From CAVQBJ01 sp963710725 (lineage in GTDB: Bacteria; Actinomycetota; Thermoleophilia; Solirubrobacterales; Solirubrobacteraceae): 64,000 nt of DNA. The notes beneath the pieces were generated by a model. It was not told the DNA's origin and ran no database searches. It worked only from the letters and a program-made list of their open reading frames with translations. Positions 29,751 through 38,518 of this stretch are shown one piece after another (the stretch's first letter is position 1; each line of letters starts with the position of its first letter). The stretch lies in NCBI GenBank assembly GCA_963710725.1, contig CAVQBJ010000003.1:120131-184130 (forward strand), read 5' to 3'. A program made the translations under genes and the position numbers.

Positions 29751-30251
29751 TCAGCGGCCGGCGACCGTGGCCCGCACGCCACGACCCTCGCCGAGCTCGA
29801 GGATCGAGCGCAGGCGCCGCAGGGCGCGCGCGCTCTTGCGCCGCAGGCGGCGGCGCTGGCCCATCGACTCGGCGATGCGGTCCGACAGGGTCCGCGGCTC
29901 GGTCTCCATCGTGAAGCGCACGTGCGTCGTGCCGCCGGGGCCATCGACGAGCTCGTACACGGCGACGGTGCGGATCCGGTTCGACTTCCCGCGCCGACCG
30001 ACCTCGACGATCCGGTGCGGCGGCTGCACCTCGACGAAGGTCACGTCGCCCCAGTTGAAGCGCTGGCCCGGCCCGTGGCCCTTGATCCGGAAGCGGGCGC
30101 CGGCGCCGCGGCCGACGGAGTCCTCGCGCGTGAGACGCCAGTCCACCAGGTAATGATCGGTGAACTCGGGGTGGTTGGCGATGTCCTGCAGGTAGTCGAA
30201 CACCTCCTGGCGGGGGGCGTCGATCGTGATGGACGCGGTGACGGGATCCAC
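29751..30251 (-). CDS. SRPBCC (START/polyketide-cyclase-like) family protein
   Basis: A 166-residue protein with the SRPBCC beginning V-T-A-S-I-T-I-D-A-P-R-Q-E-V-F-D-Y-L-Q-D-I-A-N-H-P-E-F, a fold with a large hydrophobic pocket for lipids or other small molecules. The last 50 residues are strongly basic (an R-R-R-L-R-R-K run), not usual for the family, and may bind nucleic acid or membrane. The GTG at 30251 is chosen because homology starts there; the longer frame to 30410 is Arg-rich and runs into the next gene. No enzyme role can be assigned. Confidence 0.8.
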   Translation of the reverse strand: MDPVTASITIDAPRQEVFDYLQDIANHPEFTDHYLVDWRLTREDSVGRGAGARFRIKGHGPGQRFNWGDVTFVEVQPPHRIVEVGRRGKSNRIRTVAVYELVDGPGGTTHVRFTMETEPRTLSDRIAESMGQRRRLRRKSARALRRLRSILELGEGRGVRATVAGR

Positions 30252-30313
30252 GGCGCCGCAGTGTATTTGGTTGACCGATCGACGCGATCGCCGACCAGGG
30301 CTCCGCGAGGAGG

Positions 30314-30574
30314 CTAGGCGGCGCGGACCGTGAGGCGGACGGCGTGCCCGTGCTCGCAGTGACGGACGATCTCCGAGGAGCTCGGGGCGTCGGGACGCAG
30401 CGCGCGGCACAGCTCGCAGACGGAGCGGTCGTCGTAGTGGTAGACACGCTCGCCGATGAGCGGCGTGCGCCCGCAGTCGAGGCAGCGGTGGCGGTCGGCG
30501 ACGAGCGCTCCCACGCCGCGGCGCAGCAGCTCACGCTCGAGCTGGTCGTTATCGGTGAGGACGCTGGGCATCAC
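30314..30574 (-). CDS. small zinc-ribbon-like protein, 86 aa
   Basis: A short protein with two CxxC pairs, C31-x2-C34 and C53-x2-C56, plus H72, C73, H75 and H77 near the end. The pattern suggests one zinc ribbon and perhaps a second metal site. No family is recognised. The ATG at 30571 (second codon) or the GTG at 30574 may be used. It lies 62 bases upstream of the SRPBCC gene on the same strand, and divergently from the FHA gene, whose upstream region holds a SigF-type promoter reading the other way. Confidence 0.65.
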   Translation of the reverse strand: MMPSVLTDNDQLERELLRRGVGALVADRHRCLDCGRTPLIGERVYHYDDRSVCELCRALRPDAPSSSEIVRHCEHGHAVRLTVRAA

Positions 30575-30620
30575 CGGTCACATTCGCCGCGCCGGTCCGT
30601 GGTCCTGCCGTCGGGGCGCC

Positions 30621-30646
30621 GTTTGCCGCGCGACGCGATCGGGTAA
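30621..30646 (+). promoter_or_regulatory. SigB/SigF-type promoter (GTTT-N16-GGGTAA)
   Basis: GTTT (30621-30624) and GGGTAA (30641-30646) with a 16-base spacer match the consensus of SigB/SigF-class stress sigma factors. The direction is toward the FHA gene at 30863. A sigma factor of this class is encoded at 13543-14337, making it a candidate target within the same window. Confidence 0.55.
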
Positions 30647-30726
30647 CACGACCAGACACCGCGGGCGCTGAAGCGGAGGGCGATGAGCCGGCGGATCCTG
30701 GTCAATAAGGTAGGCGTTCAGCGCCA

Positions 30727-30751
30727 TTTTCCGCTCTACAATGGGGGAAAA
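30727..30751 (+). promoter_or_regulatory. inverted repeat around a -10 box upstream of the FHA gene
   Basis: TTTTCC (30727-30732) and GGAAAA (30746-30751) are inverted repeats whose loop holds TACAAT (30737-30742), a good -10 hexamer. No strong -35 is seen. A further TTGACA (30757-30762) lies downstream but has no properly spaced -10. The arrangement suggests a regulated promoter for the FHA gene, in addition to the SigF-type one. Confidence 0.4.
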
Positions 30752-30862
30752 GTGACGATTGACACGCTCGTTATGATCGAGGCAGGTAGACGCGCAGTCG
30801 GCAAGTAACGGACCCCACCCTGCACTCGCCATGCCGTCCGACCGCTACAGAGGGAGCTTCAG

Positions 30863-31432
30863 ATGGAGTCACTCACGTCGGGCACAATGGCCGGGAGCGG
30901 GTCGTTCCGCTGCCAGCAGTGCGGGTACGTGCTCACGCTCGCCGGCGCCGATGCGCTGTGCGACTGCCCCGGCTGCGGTGGGCACAACTTCACCCGCGCC
31001 TCGCTGTTCAGCACCGGGCGCTTCACGCGCACCCCGTCGGCACCGGCGCCCGAGGAGCGCCACGCCTGGCTGGACGCGGCACGCGAGCTCGCCGACGACG
31101 CGGGCGAGTACCTCGCCTTCGACGAGGGCTCGCACGTGCGGATGGTGCCGCTCACGCGCGAATGGACGCGCGTGGGACGCAGCCTGGCCGCCGACGTGCG
31201 CTTCGACGATCCGACCGTCTCGCGGCGCCATGCGCTCATCGTCCGCCAGCCCGACGGCGTGCGCGTGCTCGACGACCGCAGCCTCAACGGCGTGTTCGTC
31301 AACGGCGAGCGCGTCGAGTGGAGCGCGCTGAAGGACGGCGACGAGATCCTGGTGGGCCGGTACCGGCTGTATTTCCTCTCGATCCCCTCGGTGTCCGTGG
31401 AGGCCGGCGAGCGTCTCCAGCAGATCGGCTGA
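30863..31432 (+). CDS. zinc-ribbon and FHA-domain protein
   Basis: A 189-residue protein. The N-terminus has C17, C20, C33, C35 and C38 (zinc ribbon). Residues about 90-170 are an FHA domain with the phosphothreonine-binding residues G105-R-S107, S120-R-R-H123, N142-G and N147-G, so it should read Thr-phosphorylated partners of a Ser/Thr kinase. AGGGAG lies 8 bases before the ATG. The upstream region carries a SigF-type promoter, suggesting a stress link. An orphan ParA-like ATPase follows 146 bases downstream. No kinase is in the window. Confidence 0.9.
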   Translation: MESLTSGTMAGSGSFRCQQCGYVLTLAGADALCDCPGCGGHNFTRASLFSTGRFTRTPSAPAPEERHAWLDAARELADDAGEYLAFDEGSHVRMVPLTREWTRVGRSLAADVRFDDPTVSRRHALIVRQPDGVRVLDDRSLNGVFVNGERVEWSALKDGDEILVGRYRLYFLSIPSVSVEAGERLQQIG

Positions 31433-31578
31433 CCGCCCGCGGCGCGTCGCTCCCCGTGTGCCGCCATCGCGGTCGCGCCGGCCCATGGCGGGACCGCGGG
31501 GCGCTCGCAGGGGCGCCGTAGCGGGCTGTCGCGCGACGACGACGCCGATCGCGCGACAGCGGCGTAGTATCGCGACCA

Positions 31579-32358
31579 ATGGCTCGCACGATCGCCGTCC
31601 TCTCCCAGAAGGGCGGCACCGGGAAGACGACCGCGGTGCGCACCCTCGCCGACGTGCTGCGGCGGGTGGAGATACCGACGCTCGTCGTCGACCTCGATCC
31701 GCAGGGCAACCTGTCGGACTACTTCGATGTGCCCCCCGATGCCGAGCCGACGATCGGCGACGTGCTGTCGTCGCGGGCGCCGGCCGACGAGGCGGTGCAC
31801 GACGACATCATCCCGGCCAACCTGAACCTCGCCGAGGCCGAGCTGATGCTCGGCGGGAAGATGGGCCGCGAGCTGAGCCTGCGCCGGGCGCTGGCGAGCG
31901 TCGGCGACGGCTACGAGGCCGTCCTCATCGACTGCCCGCCGTCGCTCGGGCTGCTGACCGTGAACGCGCTCGTCGCCGCCGACTACGCGCTGATCACGGC
32001 GGAGGCCCAGTACTTCGCGCTCCAGGGCGTCGAGCAGGCGCTCGAGGTCATCGACCTCGCCCGTGACAGCCTGAACCCGGGCCTCACCCTGCTCGGGATC
32101 GTGCTGAACATCGCCGACATGCGCACGGTGCACTCGCGCGAGGCCTTCGCGAACCTGCGCGAGCACTTCGGCGACAAGCTCTTCGACACCGTGATCCGGG
32201 CCTCGATCGCCTACGCGGAGTCGGCCGAGCGCGCAACGTCGATCCTCGATCACCGCCCCGATCTCGGCGCCGACTACGTCGCCCTCGCCGACGAGATCCT
32301 CGCGCGCCTCGACGGACTCGATCCGGCGCGCCGGCGGCTCGCGCAGCTCGCGGCCTGA
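31579..32358 (+). CDS. orphan ParA/Soj-family ATPase
   Basis: A 259-residue deviant-Walker ATPase with K11-G-G-T-G-K-T-T18, the second motif D-L-D-P-Q-G-N and L-I-D-C-P-P-S. These proteins form ATP-dependent dimers on DNA or membrane and position plasmids, chromosomes or protein clusters. No parB or parS-like site is adjacent, so this is not a plain partition operon; the FHA gene upstream hints at a phospho-regulated positioning role (inference). TAGTAT lies 8 bases before the ATG, fitting a -10 box of a leaderless mRNA. Confidence 0.88.
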   Translation: MARTIAVLSQKGGTGKTTAVRTLADVLRRVEIPTLVVDLDPQGNLSDYFDVPPDAEPTIGDVLSSRAPADEAVHDDIIPANLNLAEAELMLGGKMGRELSLRRALASVGDGYEAVLIDCPPSLGLLTVNALVAADYALITAEAQYFALQGVEQALEVIDLARDSLNPGLTLLGIVLNIADMRTVHSREAFANLREHFGDKLFDTVIRASIAYAESAERATSILDHRPDLGADYVALADEILARLDGLDPARRRLAQLAA

Positions 32359-32382
32359 GCCGGGCCCTCCGCGGCCGTGGCG

Positions 32383-33234
32383 CTAGAGCGTGCGGACGTC
32401 GACCCCGTGCGCAGCGAACGGCGCGCGCAGCACGGTGGCCCAGCCGTCGACCTCGGCGCGCAGGGCCTCGACGACCGCGGCCGTCTGATCGTAGGCGCAC
32501 CACAGCAGCACAGCGGGGCCGGCACCGGAGATCGTGGCCCCGATCGCCCCGAGGTCGCGGGCCCGCCGCACGAGCTCACTCGAGCGCGGGAAGAGGTGCG
32601 AGCGTGCGTCCTGGTGCAGCCGGTCGCCGAGGCCGCGGGCGATGAGGTCGAAATCGCCACGGGTGAGTCCGAGGATGAGCAGCGCGCCGTGGGCGACGTT
32701 ATAGACCGCGTCGGCGCGGGGCACGGTCGCTGCGAGGACCGAGCGCGCGAGCGTCGTCGGCACCGCCTCGGCCGGGCTGACGACGACGGCCTCCAGGTTC
32801 GGCGGCGGCGCCACGCTCACGGCGTCGCCGTCGGCGCACACGACGATGCCTCCGCGCAGCGCGGCGGCGACGTTATCGGGATGCCCCTCGATCTCGGTCG
32901 CGAGCGCGAGCAGGTCCGCGTCGAGCTCGAACAGGTGGTCGGCGGCCGCCAGCCCGGCGACGATCGCCGCGGCGCTCGAGCCGAGGCCGCCGGACATCGG
33001 GATCGACGAGCGGATCTGAAAGCGAAATCCCTCGGCCGGGGCGAGCCGCTCGAACGCGCGCACGCAGAGGTTCTCGCGGTCGCCGGGGACGGGGAGGTCC
33101 GTGTCGACCGCGAACGTCCCGGTCTCGGTCACCTCGAGCTCGAGGTGGACGTCGACCGCGGCCGCGAACGTGTCATAGCCGGGACCGAGGTTCGCGGAGG
33201 ATCCGGGAACCCGGACCACCCGATGGCGGGTCAT
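32383..33234 (-). CDS. thrB: homoserine kinase
   Basis: A 283-residue GHMP kinase that phosphorylates homoserine with ATP, the penultimate step of threonine synthesis. The ATP loop P-M-S-G-G-L-G-S-S-A-A and the N-terminal P-G-S-S-A-N-L-G-P-G-Y-D are intact, and the C-terminal I-S-G-A-G-P-A motif is present. Its ATG overlaps the thrC stop by 4 bases, and it is the last gene of the lysA-hom-thrC-thrB operon. Confidence 0.95.
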   Translation of the reverse strand: MTRHRVVRVPGSSANLGPGYDTFAAAVDVHLELEVTETGTFAVDTDLPVPGDRENLCVRAFERLAPAEGFRFQIRSSIPMSGGLGSSAAAIVAGLAAADHLFELDADLLALATEIEGHPDNVAAALRGGIVVCADGDAVSVAPPPNLEAVVVSPAEAVPTTLARSVLAATVPRADAVYNVAHGALLILGLTRGDFDLIARGLGDRLHQDARSHLFPRSSELVRRARDLGAIGATISGAGPAVLLWCAYDQTAAVVEALRAEVDGWATVLRAPFAAHGVDVRTL

Positions 33235-34244
33235 CCGAGCACGGCCTGCTCGAGGGCGTCGAGTCGCGCCTCGCAGGGGATCACCGCGCCGTCCTGATCG
33301 AGCGCCGTCTGGGGATCCTTCAACCCGTGCCCGGTGAGCACGCAGGCGACGGTGCCCGCGCCGTCGGGGCCGTACTTGAGCAGACCGGCGACCGAGGCCG
33401 CCGACGCCGGCTCGCAGAACACCCCCTCGGTGCGCGCGAGCAGGCGGTAGGCGGCGAGGATCTCGGCGTCGGACACGGCGCGGATGGCGCCGCGCGAGGC
33501 GGTCATCGCCGCCATCGCCTCCTCCCAGCGCGCCGGATTGCCGATCCGGATCGCGCTCGCCACGGTCTCCGGATGCTCGACGGGGTGCCCGAGCACGAGC
33601 GGCGCGGCCCCCTCGGCCTGAAAGCCGAACAGCCGCGGCGCGGCCCCGGACTCCTGGAAGCCCTTCCAGTAGGCGGTCACGTTCCCGGCGTTCCCAACCG
33701 GGATGAAGAGCGCGTCGAGGTCCCCGTCGAGATCGGCCAGCAGCTCGAACGCCGCCGTCTTCTGACCCTCGAGTCGGAACGGGTTCACCGAGTTGACGAG
33801 CGCGATCGGGTGCGCGTCGGACAGCTCGCGCACGAGCGCGAGGGCCTGATCGAAGTTCCCGCGGATGGCGATCACCCGCGCCCCGTGCATGAGCGCCTGG
33901 GCGAGCTTGCCGGCGGCGATCTTGCCGTCGGGCACGATCACGGCGCCGCGCAGCCCGGCCCGCGCCGCATAGGCGGCCGCGCTCGCCGCGGTGTTCCCCG
34001 TCGAGGCGCAGATGACGGCCTCGGCGCCCTCGCGCACGGCCGCGGAGACCGCGCACGTCATCCCCCGGTCCTTGAAGGAGCCCGTCGGGTTGAGGCCCTC
34101 GAGCTTGAGCAGCACGCGCGCACCGACGAGCTCGGACAGCCGCGGCGCCGGCACGAGCGGCGTGGAGCCCTCGTGCAGCGTGACGACGGGATCGTCGAGG
34201 TCGAACGGCAGGCGGTCGCGGAAGCGTTCGATCAGGCCGGGCAC
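33231..34244 (-). CDS. thrC: threonine synthase
   Basis: A 337-residue fold-type II PLP enzyme converting O-phosphohomoserine to threonine. The PLP lysine is K58 in G-S-F-K-D-R-G, with the substrate loop C-A-S-T-G-N-T-A following. The start is GTG with AAAGG about 7 bases upstream. It is 19 bases after hom and overlaps thrB, so the order follows the pathway. At 337 residues it belongs to the shorter bacterial class. Confidence 0.95.
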   Translation of the reverse strand: MPGLIERFRDRLPFDLDDPVVTLHEGSTPLVPAPRLSELVGARVLLKLEGLNPTGSFKDRGMTCAVSAAVREGAEAVICASTGNTAASAAAYAARAGLRGAVIVPDGKIAAGKLAQALMHGARVIAIRGNFDQALALVRELSDAHPIALVNSVNPFRLEGQKTAAFELLADLDGDLDALFIPVGNAGNVTAYWKGFQESGAAPRLFGFQAEGAAPLVLGHPVEHPETVASAIRIGNPARWEEAMAAMTASRGAIRAVSDAEILAAYRLLARTEGVFCEPASAASVAGLLKYGPDGAGTVACVLTGHGLKDPQTALDQDGAVIPCEARLDALEQAVLG

Positions 34245-34263
34245 CGTCGTGCCTTTCGCCGCC

Positions 34264-35481
34264 TCACACGAACTCCTCCTCGATCACGCGGATCGCGCGC
34301 GGACGCGAGCGCAGCGGCTCGAGCGTCGAGATCCGGTCGAGCGCCGCGAACAGCCGCGACTCCAGCAGCGGGTGGATGACCATCGTCAGCCGCGCGTGCT
34401 CCCCGAGGCCGCGCTGCACGACCGACTTGATCGAGGCGCCCTGCGCCCCGAGCTCGGCGGCGATCTGGCCGAGCACGCCGGGCTGGTCGGCCACCTCCAT
34501 GTGCAGGTAGAACGCCGACTCGACGTCGGTGATGATCGGAAGCTCCTGGAGTGGGGCCGCCGGCGTGGCCGGCGCCAGCATCACGCTGATCACATCGCCG
34601 AGCACCGCGCTCGCGGTCTGGGGCCCGCCGGCGCCCGGGCCCGACATCGTGATCTCGGTGATCGCCGGCGCCTCGACGGTGACGGCGTTGAACGGGCCCG
34701 AGACCGACGCGAGCGGATGCCCGGCGTACAGGAAGGCCGGATGCACCCGCACCGACAGGCCGCCCTCGCGCCGCTCGGCGGTGCCGACGAGCTTCAACCC
34801 GAGGCCGAGCTCGCGTGCGTAGGCCATGTCGTCGCTCTGCAGCTGCGTGATCCCCTCGTAGGGCACCTGGTCGAGGTGCACGGGCGTGCCGAAGGCGAGC
34901 CGGGCGAGGATGGCCATCTTCGCGGCGGCGTCCCTACCCTCCACATCGTCGGTCGGATCGGCCTCGGCGAAGCCGAGGCGCTGCGCCTGGGCGAGCGCGT
35001 CGGCGTAGGAGAGTCCGGTGGCCATCTCGGTGAGGATGAAGTTCGTCGTGCCGTTCACGATCCCGTGGATGCGTTCCACGTGGGCGGCGGCGAGCGACTC
35101 GGCGAGCACGCGGATCACCGGCACGACGCCGGCGACGGACGCCTCGAAGCGCAGCTGGACGCCGTTCGCGCGCGCGGCCTCGAACAGCTCCTCGCCGTGC
35201 TGGGACAGCAGCTGCTTGTTCGCGGTCACCACCGAGCATCCGCTCGTGAGCGCGCGCAGCACATACCCGCGGGCCGGCTCGATGCCGCCGATGAGCTCGA
35301 CGATCAGCTCCGCGCGCCCCAGGATGTCCTCGAAGTCGCCGCGGCTGCGCGTGAGCACCCCGACGAGTGCCGGACGGCGGCCGGTGAGCGCGGCGACGTG
35401 ATCGGACCGCTCGCGCAGCAGCTCCTCGAACGCCGCTCCGACGGTGCCGTGGCCGAGCAGTCCGATCGGGAAGTCGCTCAT
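34264..35481 (-). CDS. hom: homoserine dehydrogenase with ACT domain
   Basis: A 405-residue enzyme reducing aspartate semialdehyde to homoserine with NAD(P)H. The N-terminal Rossmann motif is G-L-L-G-H-G-T-V-G, and the catalytic region has the typical G-I-V-N-G-T-T-N-F-I and E-A-D-P-T-D-D-V-E-G-R-D-A-A-A-K. The C-terminal 75 residues form an ACT domain (Y-L-H-M-E-V-A-D-Q-P-G-V-L), the usual site of threonine feedback. The ATG overlaps the lysA stop by 4 bases. Confidence 0.96.
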   Translation of the reverse strand: MSDFPIGLLGHGTVGAAFEELLRERSDHVAALTGRRPALVGVLTRSRGDFEDILGRAELIVELIGGIEPARGYVLRALTSGCSVVTANKQLLSQHGEELFEAARANGVQLRFEASVAGVVPVIRVLAESLAAAHVERIHGIVNGTTNFILTEMATGLSYADALAQAQRLGFAEADPTDDVEGRDAAAKMAILARLAFGTPVHLDQVPYEGITQLQSDDMAYARELGLGLKLVGTAERREGGLSVRVHPAFLYAGHPLASVSGPFNAVTVEAPAITEITMSGPGAGGPQTASAVLGDVISVMLAPATPAAPLQELPIITDVESAFYLHMEVADQPGVLGQIAAELGAQGASIKSVVQRGLGEHARLTMVIHPLLESRLFAALDRISTLEPLRSRPRAIRVIEEEFV

Positions 35482-36755
35482 CGGACGTCCCGGGACTGCA
35501 GATCGGCGAACGTCTCGCGCCGGACGACGGCACGGGCGTCGCCGTCGCGGCAGAAGATGACCGGCGGACGCGGCACGCCGTTGTAGTTGTTGGCCAGCGC
35601 GTGGCCGTATCCGCCGGTGGCGGGAGTGACGACGACGTCGCCCGGGCGGGGGTCGTCGAGCCGCGCATCGCGCACGATCACGTCGCTCGATTCGCAGTGC
35701 TTGCCGGCGAGCACGCACTCGGTGTCGCCGCCGAAGCGGTCGGCCACCTCGGCTTCGTAGCGGGCGTCGTAGAGCATCGGCCGCAGGTTGTCCGACATCC
35801 CCCCGTCGACGGCCACCCACAGGTCGACGTTGCGCTTGATGCTCTCGATGGTGTAGAGCGTGACGCAGCCGTTCGCCACCAGCGAGCGCCCCGGCTCGAT
35901 GAGCAGCCGGGCGCCGGCGTCCATGTGCTCGTGCAGCGCCGAGACCTTCGCGTCGACGTACTCCTCGATCGCCGGCGGATGCTGATCGGCGCGGTAGGCG
36001 ACACCGAGCCCGCCCCCGAGGTCGTACACCGGGAACGTGCCGAGCCCGGCGAGCGCGGCGGCCGATACGCAGAACGGCGCCAGCTCGAGCAGCTGCGAGC
36101 CGATGTGGGCGTGCAACCCGACGAGCTCCAGCCCGGCGACGCCCTGCACGATGTCGATCGCCGCCGGTGCGTCGTGCATCGAGAAGCCGAACTTCGAACG
36201 GGCCTGGCCGGTGGAGATCTTCGCGTGCGTGTCGCCACTGACGTCGGGGGTCACGCGGATGAGCACCGGCTGCGCGCCACCATCGGCACCCGCGCCCTCC
36301 TCGATGAGCTCGCGCAGGCGGTCGACCTCGCTGAGGTTGTCGATGACGATCAGCCCGATGCGCTCACGCAGCGCGGACGCGAGCTCGGCGCGCGACTTCG
36401 CGTTACCGTGCATGGCGATGCGCTCGGGGGGGAAGCCGGCGCCGAGCGCGAGGTGCAGCTCACCCCCCGAGGCGACGTCGCACCACAGGCCCTCCTCGGC
36501 GAACAGCTCGAGCACCGCGGTGGCCGGGAATGCCTTCGAGGCGAACAGGACATCGAAGTCCTCGTGGCGCGCGCGTCCCGTCTGCAGGAACGTGCGGGCG
36601 CGGATGCGCAGGTCGTCCTCGGCGACGACGTAGGCCGGCGTGCCGAACTCATGCGCGAGCTCGATGACGTCGCATCCGCCGACCTCGAGATGACCGCGCT
36701 CGTTGAGGCGGCTGCCGATCGGATACACCTGCGAGAGCTGGGTGAAGGCGGGCAT
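35478..36755 (-). CDS. lysA: diaminopimelate decarboxylase
   Basis: A 425-residue fold-type III PLP enzyme that makes lysine from meso-diaminopimelate. The PLP lysine is K74 in F-A-S-K-A-F-P; G-G-G-L-G-V binds phosphate, and the C-terminal C-E-S-S-D and G-A-Y-like G-G-Y-G-H regions match the family. It heads a four-gene operon for aspartate-family amino acids. The usual actinobacterial neighbour argS is not upstream; a divergent hydrolase gene lies there instead. Confidence 0.96.
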   Translation of the reverse strand: MPAFTQLSQVYPIGSRLNERGHLEVGGCDVIELAHEFGTPAYVVAEDDLRIRARTFLQTGRARHEDFDVLFASKAFPATAVLELFAEEGLWCDVASGGELHLALGAGFPPERIAMHGNAKSRAELASALRERIGLIVIDNLSEVDRLRELIEEGAGADGGAQPVLIRVTPDVSGDTHAKISTGQARSKFGFSMHDAPAAIDIVQGVAGLELVGLHAHIGSQLLELAPFCVSAAALAGLGTFPVYDLGGGLGVAYRADQHPPAIEEYVDAKVSALHEHMDAGARLLIEPGRSLVANGCVTLYTIESIKRNVDLWVAVDGGMSDNLRPMLYDARYEAEVADRFGGDTECVLAGKHCESSDVIVRDARLDDPRPGDVVVTPATGGYGHALANNYNGVPRPPVIFCRDGDARAVVRRETFADLQSRDVR

Positions 36756-36798
36756 CGTGGCGGGATTATCGCGTCAGCGCCGCGACGAGCCCGCTGCG

Positions 36799-37515
36799 AT
36801 GATGCCCGGCGTGGCCCGTGCTCGCGTCGTGACCGTCGCTCCGCCCGACGATCTCGGTGCGCGCGACGGTCTCGCCTACGCCCTCTTCGCGCCGCCCGGC
36901 GACGCGCTCGGGGGCATCGTCATCCTCCACGGCGCGGGCTCGAGCAAGGAGAGCCACTACGACTATGCGCGGCACGCGCGGCGGCTGGGGCTCGCGACGA
37001 TCGCCTTCGATCTGCGCGGACACGGTGAGAGCGAGGGCGAGCTCGGCGACGGCGTCGTCGGCGACATCCGGACGATGGCGTCGCTGCTGCCGAGCCGCCC
37101 GCTCGCACTGCGCGGCTCGAGCCTCGGCGGGTATCTCGCCCTCACCGCCGCCGGCGAGGTCGGCGCGCGGGCGGTGGTGGCGATCTGCCCGGCCGAGGCC
37201 GAGGCCCTGCGGCGCGGGGTCCGCGACGGTCGCTTCGATGCCCGCATCGACACGAGCGGCTTCGACGCCTACCTGCGCGGGCATGACGCGACCGCCGCCG
37301 TCGCCGCGCTCACGGCGGCAATGCTGCTCCTGCACGCCGAGGGCGACGAGGTCGTGCCGGTCGAGCACTCGCGGGCGCTGTTCGCCGCGGCTTCGATGCC
37401 GACGCGGCGCCTCATCACCGTCCCCGGTGGGCATCACCGCTCGCTCCAGCACGACGAGGAGCTGCAGGCCCTGTCGCTGCGCTTCGTCGCGCGCGCGCTC
37501 GGCGGCTCGCGCTAG
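36799..37515 (+). CDS. alpha/beta hydrolase
   Basis: A 238-residue serine hydrolase of the dienelactone/BAAT-like type. The oxyanion loop H-G-A-G-S-S-K, nucleophile elbow G-S-S-L-G-G, acid residue in E-G-D-E-V-V-P and catalytic His in G-G-H-H-R-S are all present in order. The ATG at 36799 is chosen because the longer frame overlaps lysA; a second ATG follows immediately. It is divergent from lysA with 43 bases between the starts. Substrate unknown. Confidence 0.85.
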   Translation: MMPGVARARVVTVAPPDDLGARDGLAYALFAPPGDALGGIVILHGAGSSKESHYDYARHARRLGLATIAFDLRGHGESEGELGDGVVGDIRTMASLLPSRPLALRGSSLGGYLALTAAGEVGARAVVAICPAEAEALRRGVRDGRFDARIDTSGFDAYLRGHDATAAVAALTAAMLLLHAEGDEVVPVEHSRALFAAASMPTRRLITVPGGHHRSLQHDEELQALSLRFVARALGGSR

Positions 37516-37572
37516 CGGGATCTGACGGCCCGACAACCCCGAACGCGCGCTGTGCTCTGCCACAATCAGAGC

Positions 37573-38487
37573 ATGGCCAACCAGCGCTCACAGTTCGGAC
37601 GCGACACCGGTCTGCAGCTGCGGATGGTGATGACGCTGTTCCTGCTCGGGCTCGTCTACACGGTGCTCATCGCGGTGCTGTTCGCGGTCGGCGCCAGCGG
37701 CGTCACGATCCTGCTCGTCGCCGGCGTGCTGTTCATCCTGCAGCTGACCACGTCGGACAAGATCGGCCTCGCGGCCGCCGGCGCTCACGAGGTGTCGGTC
37801 GACCAGGCGCCCGAGCTGCACGCGATCATCGAGCGCCTGTGCGTCCAGGCCGACATCCCCAAGCCGCGCGTGGCGATCGCCGACACGCCGGTGCCGAACG
37901 CGTTCGCGATGGGCCGCTCGCCGAAGGCGGCGACCGTGTGCGCGACGCGCGGACTGCTCGACCTGCTCGAGCCGGCCGAGCTCGAGGGCGTGCTCGCCCA
38001 CGAGATCACCCACATCGTCAACCGCGACGTCATGGTGATGACGCTCGCGAGCTTCTTCGCCTCGATCGCCGCGTTCATCGTGCAGTGGGGGTTCCTGTTC
38101 GGCGGCGGCTTCGGCGGCGGCCGGGGTGGCAACAACAACGAGGAGGAGGACATCATGATCGTCATCCTCGTCTCGATCGTCGTCTACGCCCTCTCGTTCC
38201 TGCTGCTGCGAGCGCTGTCGCGCTACCGCGAGTTCGCCGCCGACCGGGGATCGGCCGTGCTCACCGGACGGCCGAGCGCGCTGTCCTCGGCGCTGCTGAA
38301 GATCAGCGGCACGATCGAGCGCACGCCCGACCGTGACCTGCGGGAGGTGCAGGGACTGAGCGCGTTCTTCATCGTGCCGGCGCGCACCAAGCAGTCGCTG
38401 ATGAACATCTTCTCCGACCACCCGCCGCTCGAGAAGCGGCTCGCCGCGCTCAGCCGCCTCGAGTCCCAGCTGCAGGGCACCGCCTGA
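37573..38487 (+). CDS. htpX: HtpX-family membrane zinc metalloprotease
   Basis: A 304-residue M48 protease for quality control of membrane proteins. Two membrane helices (about 18-60) precede the zinc site H143-E-I-T-H147; a second helical pair flanks a Gly-rich, then acidic loop (G-G-N-N-N-E-E-E-D), and the third ligand lies in R-E-F-A-A-D-R. CACAAT sits 6 bases before the ATG, suggesting a leaderless mRNA. A PspAB gene follows 31 bases downstream, a pairing known in actinobacteria and archaea, and pspA itself is convergent just beyond. Confidence 0.94.
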   Translation: MANQRSQFGRDTGLQLRMVMTLFLLGLVYTVLIAVLFAVGASGVTILLVAGVLFILQLTTSDKIGLAAAGAHEVSVDQAPELHAIIERLCVQADIPKPRVAIADTPVPNAFAMGRSPKAATVCATRGLLDLLEPAELEGVLAHEITHIVNRDVMVMTLASFFASIAAFIVQWGFLFGGGFGGGRGGNNNEEEDIMIVILVSIVVYALSFLLLRALSRYREFAADRGSAVLTGRPSALSSALLKISGTIERTPDRDLREVQGLSAFFIVPARTKQSLMNIFSDHPPLEKRLAALSRLESQLQGTA

Positions 38488-38518
38488 GCCCGCCGGGCCG
38501 CAGCCGCAACCGCTGAGC

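Noticed and set aside
31579..32358. Chromosome partition locus parAB
   Set aside because: No ParB-like gene or parS-like palindrome is adjacent; the ParA is treated as an orphan.
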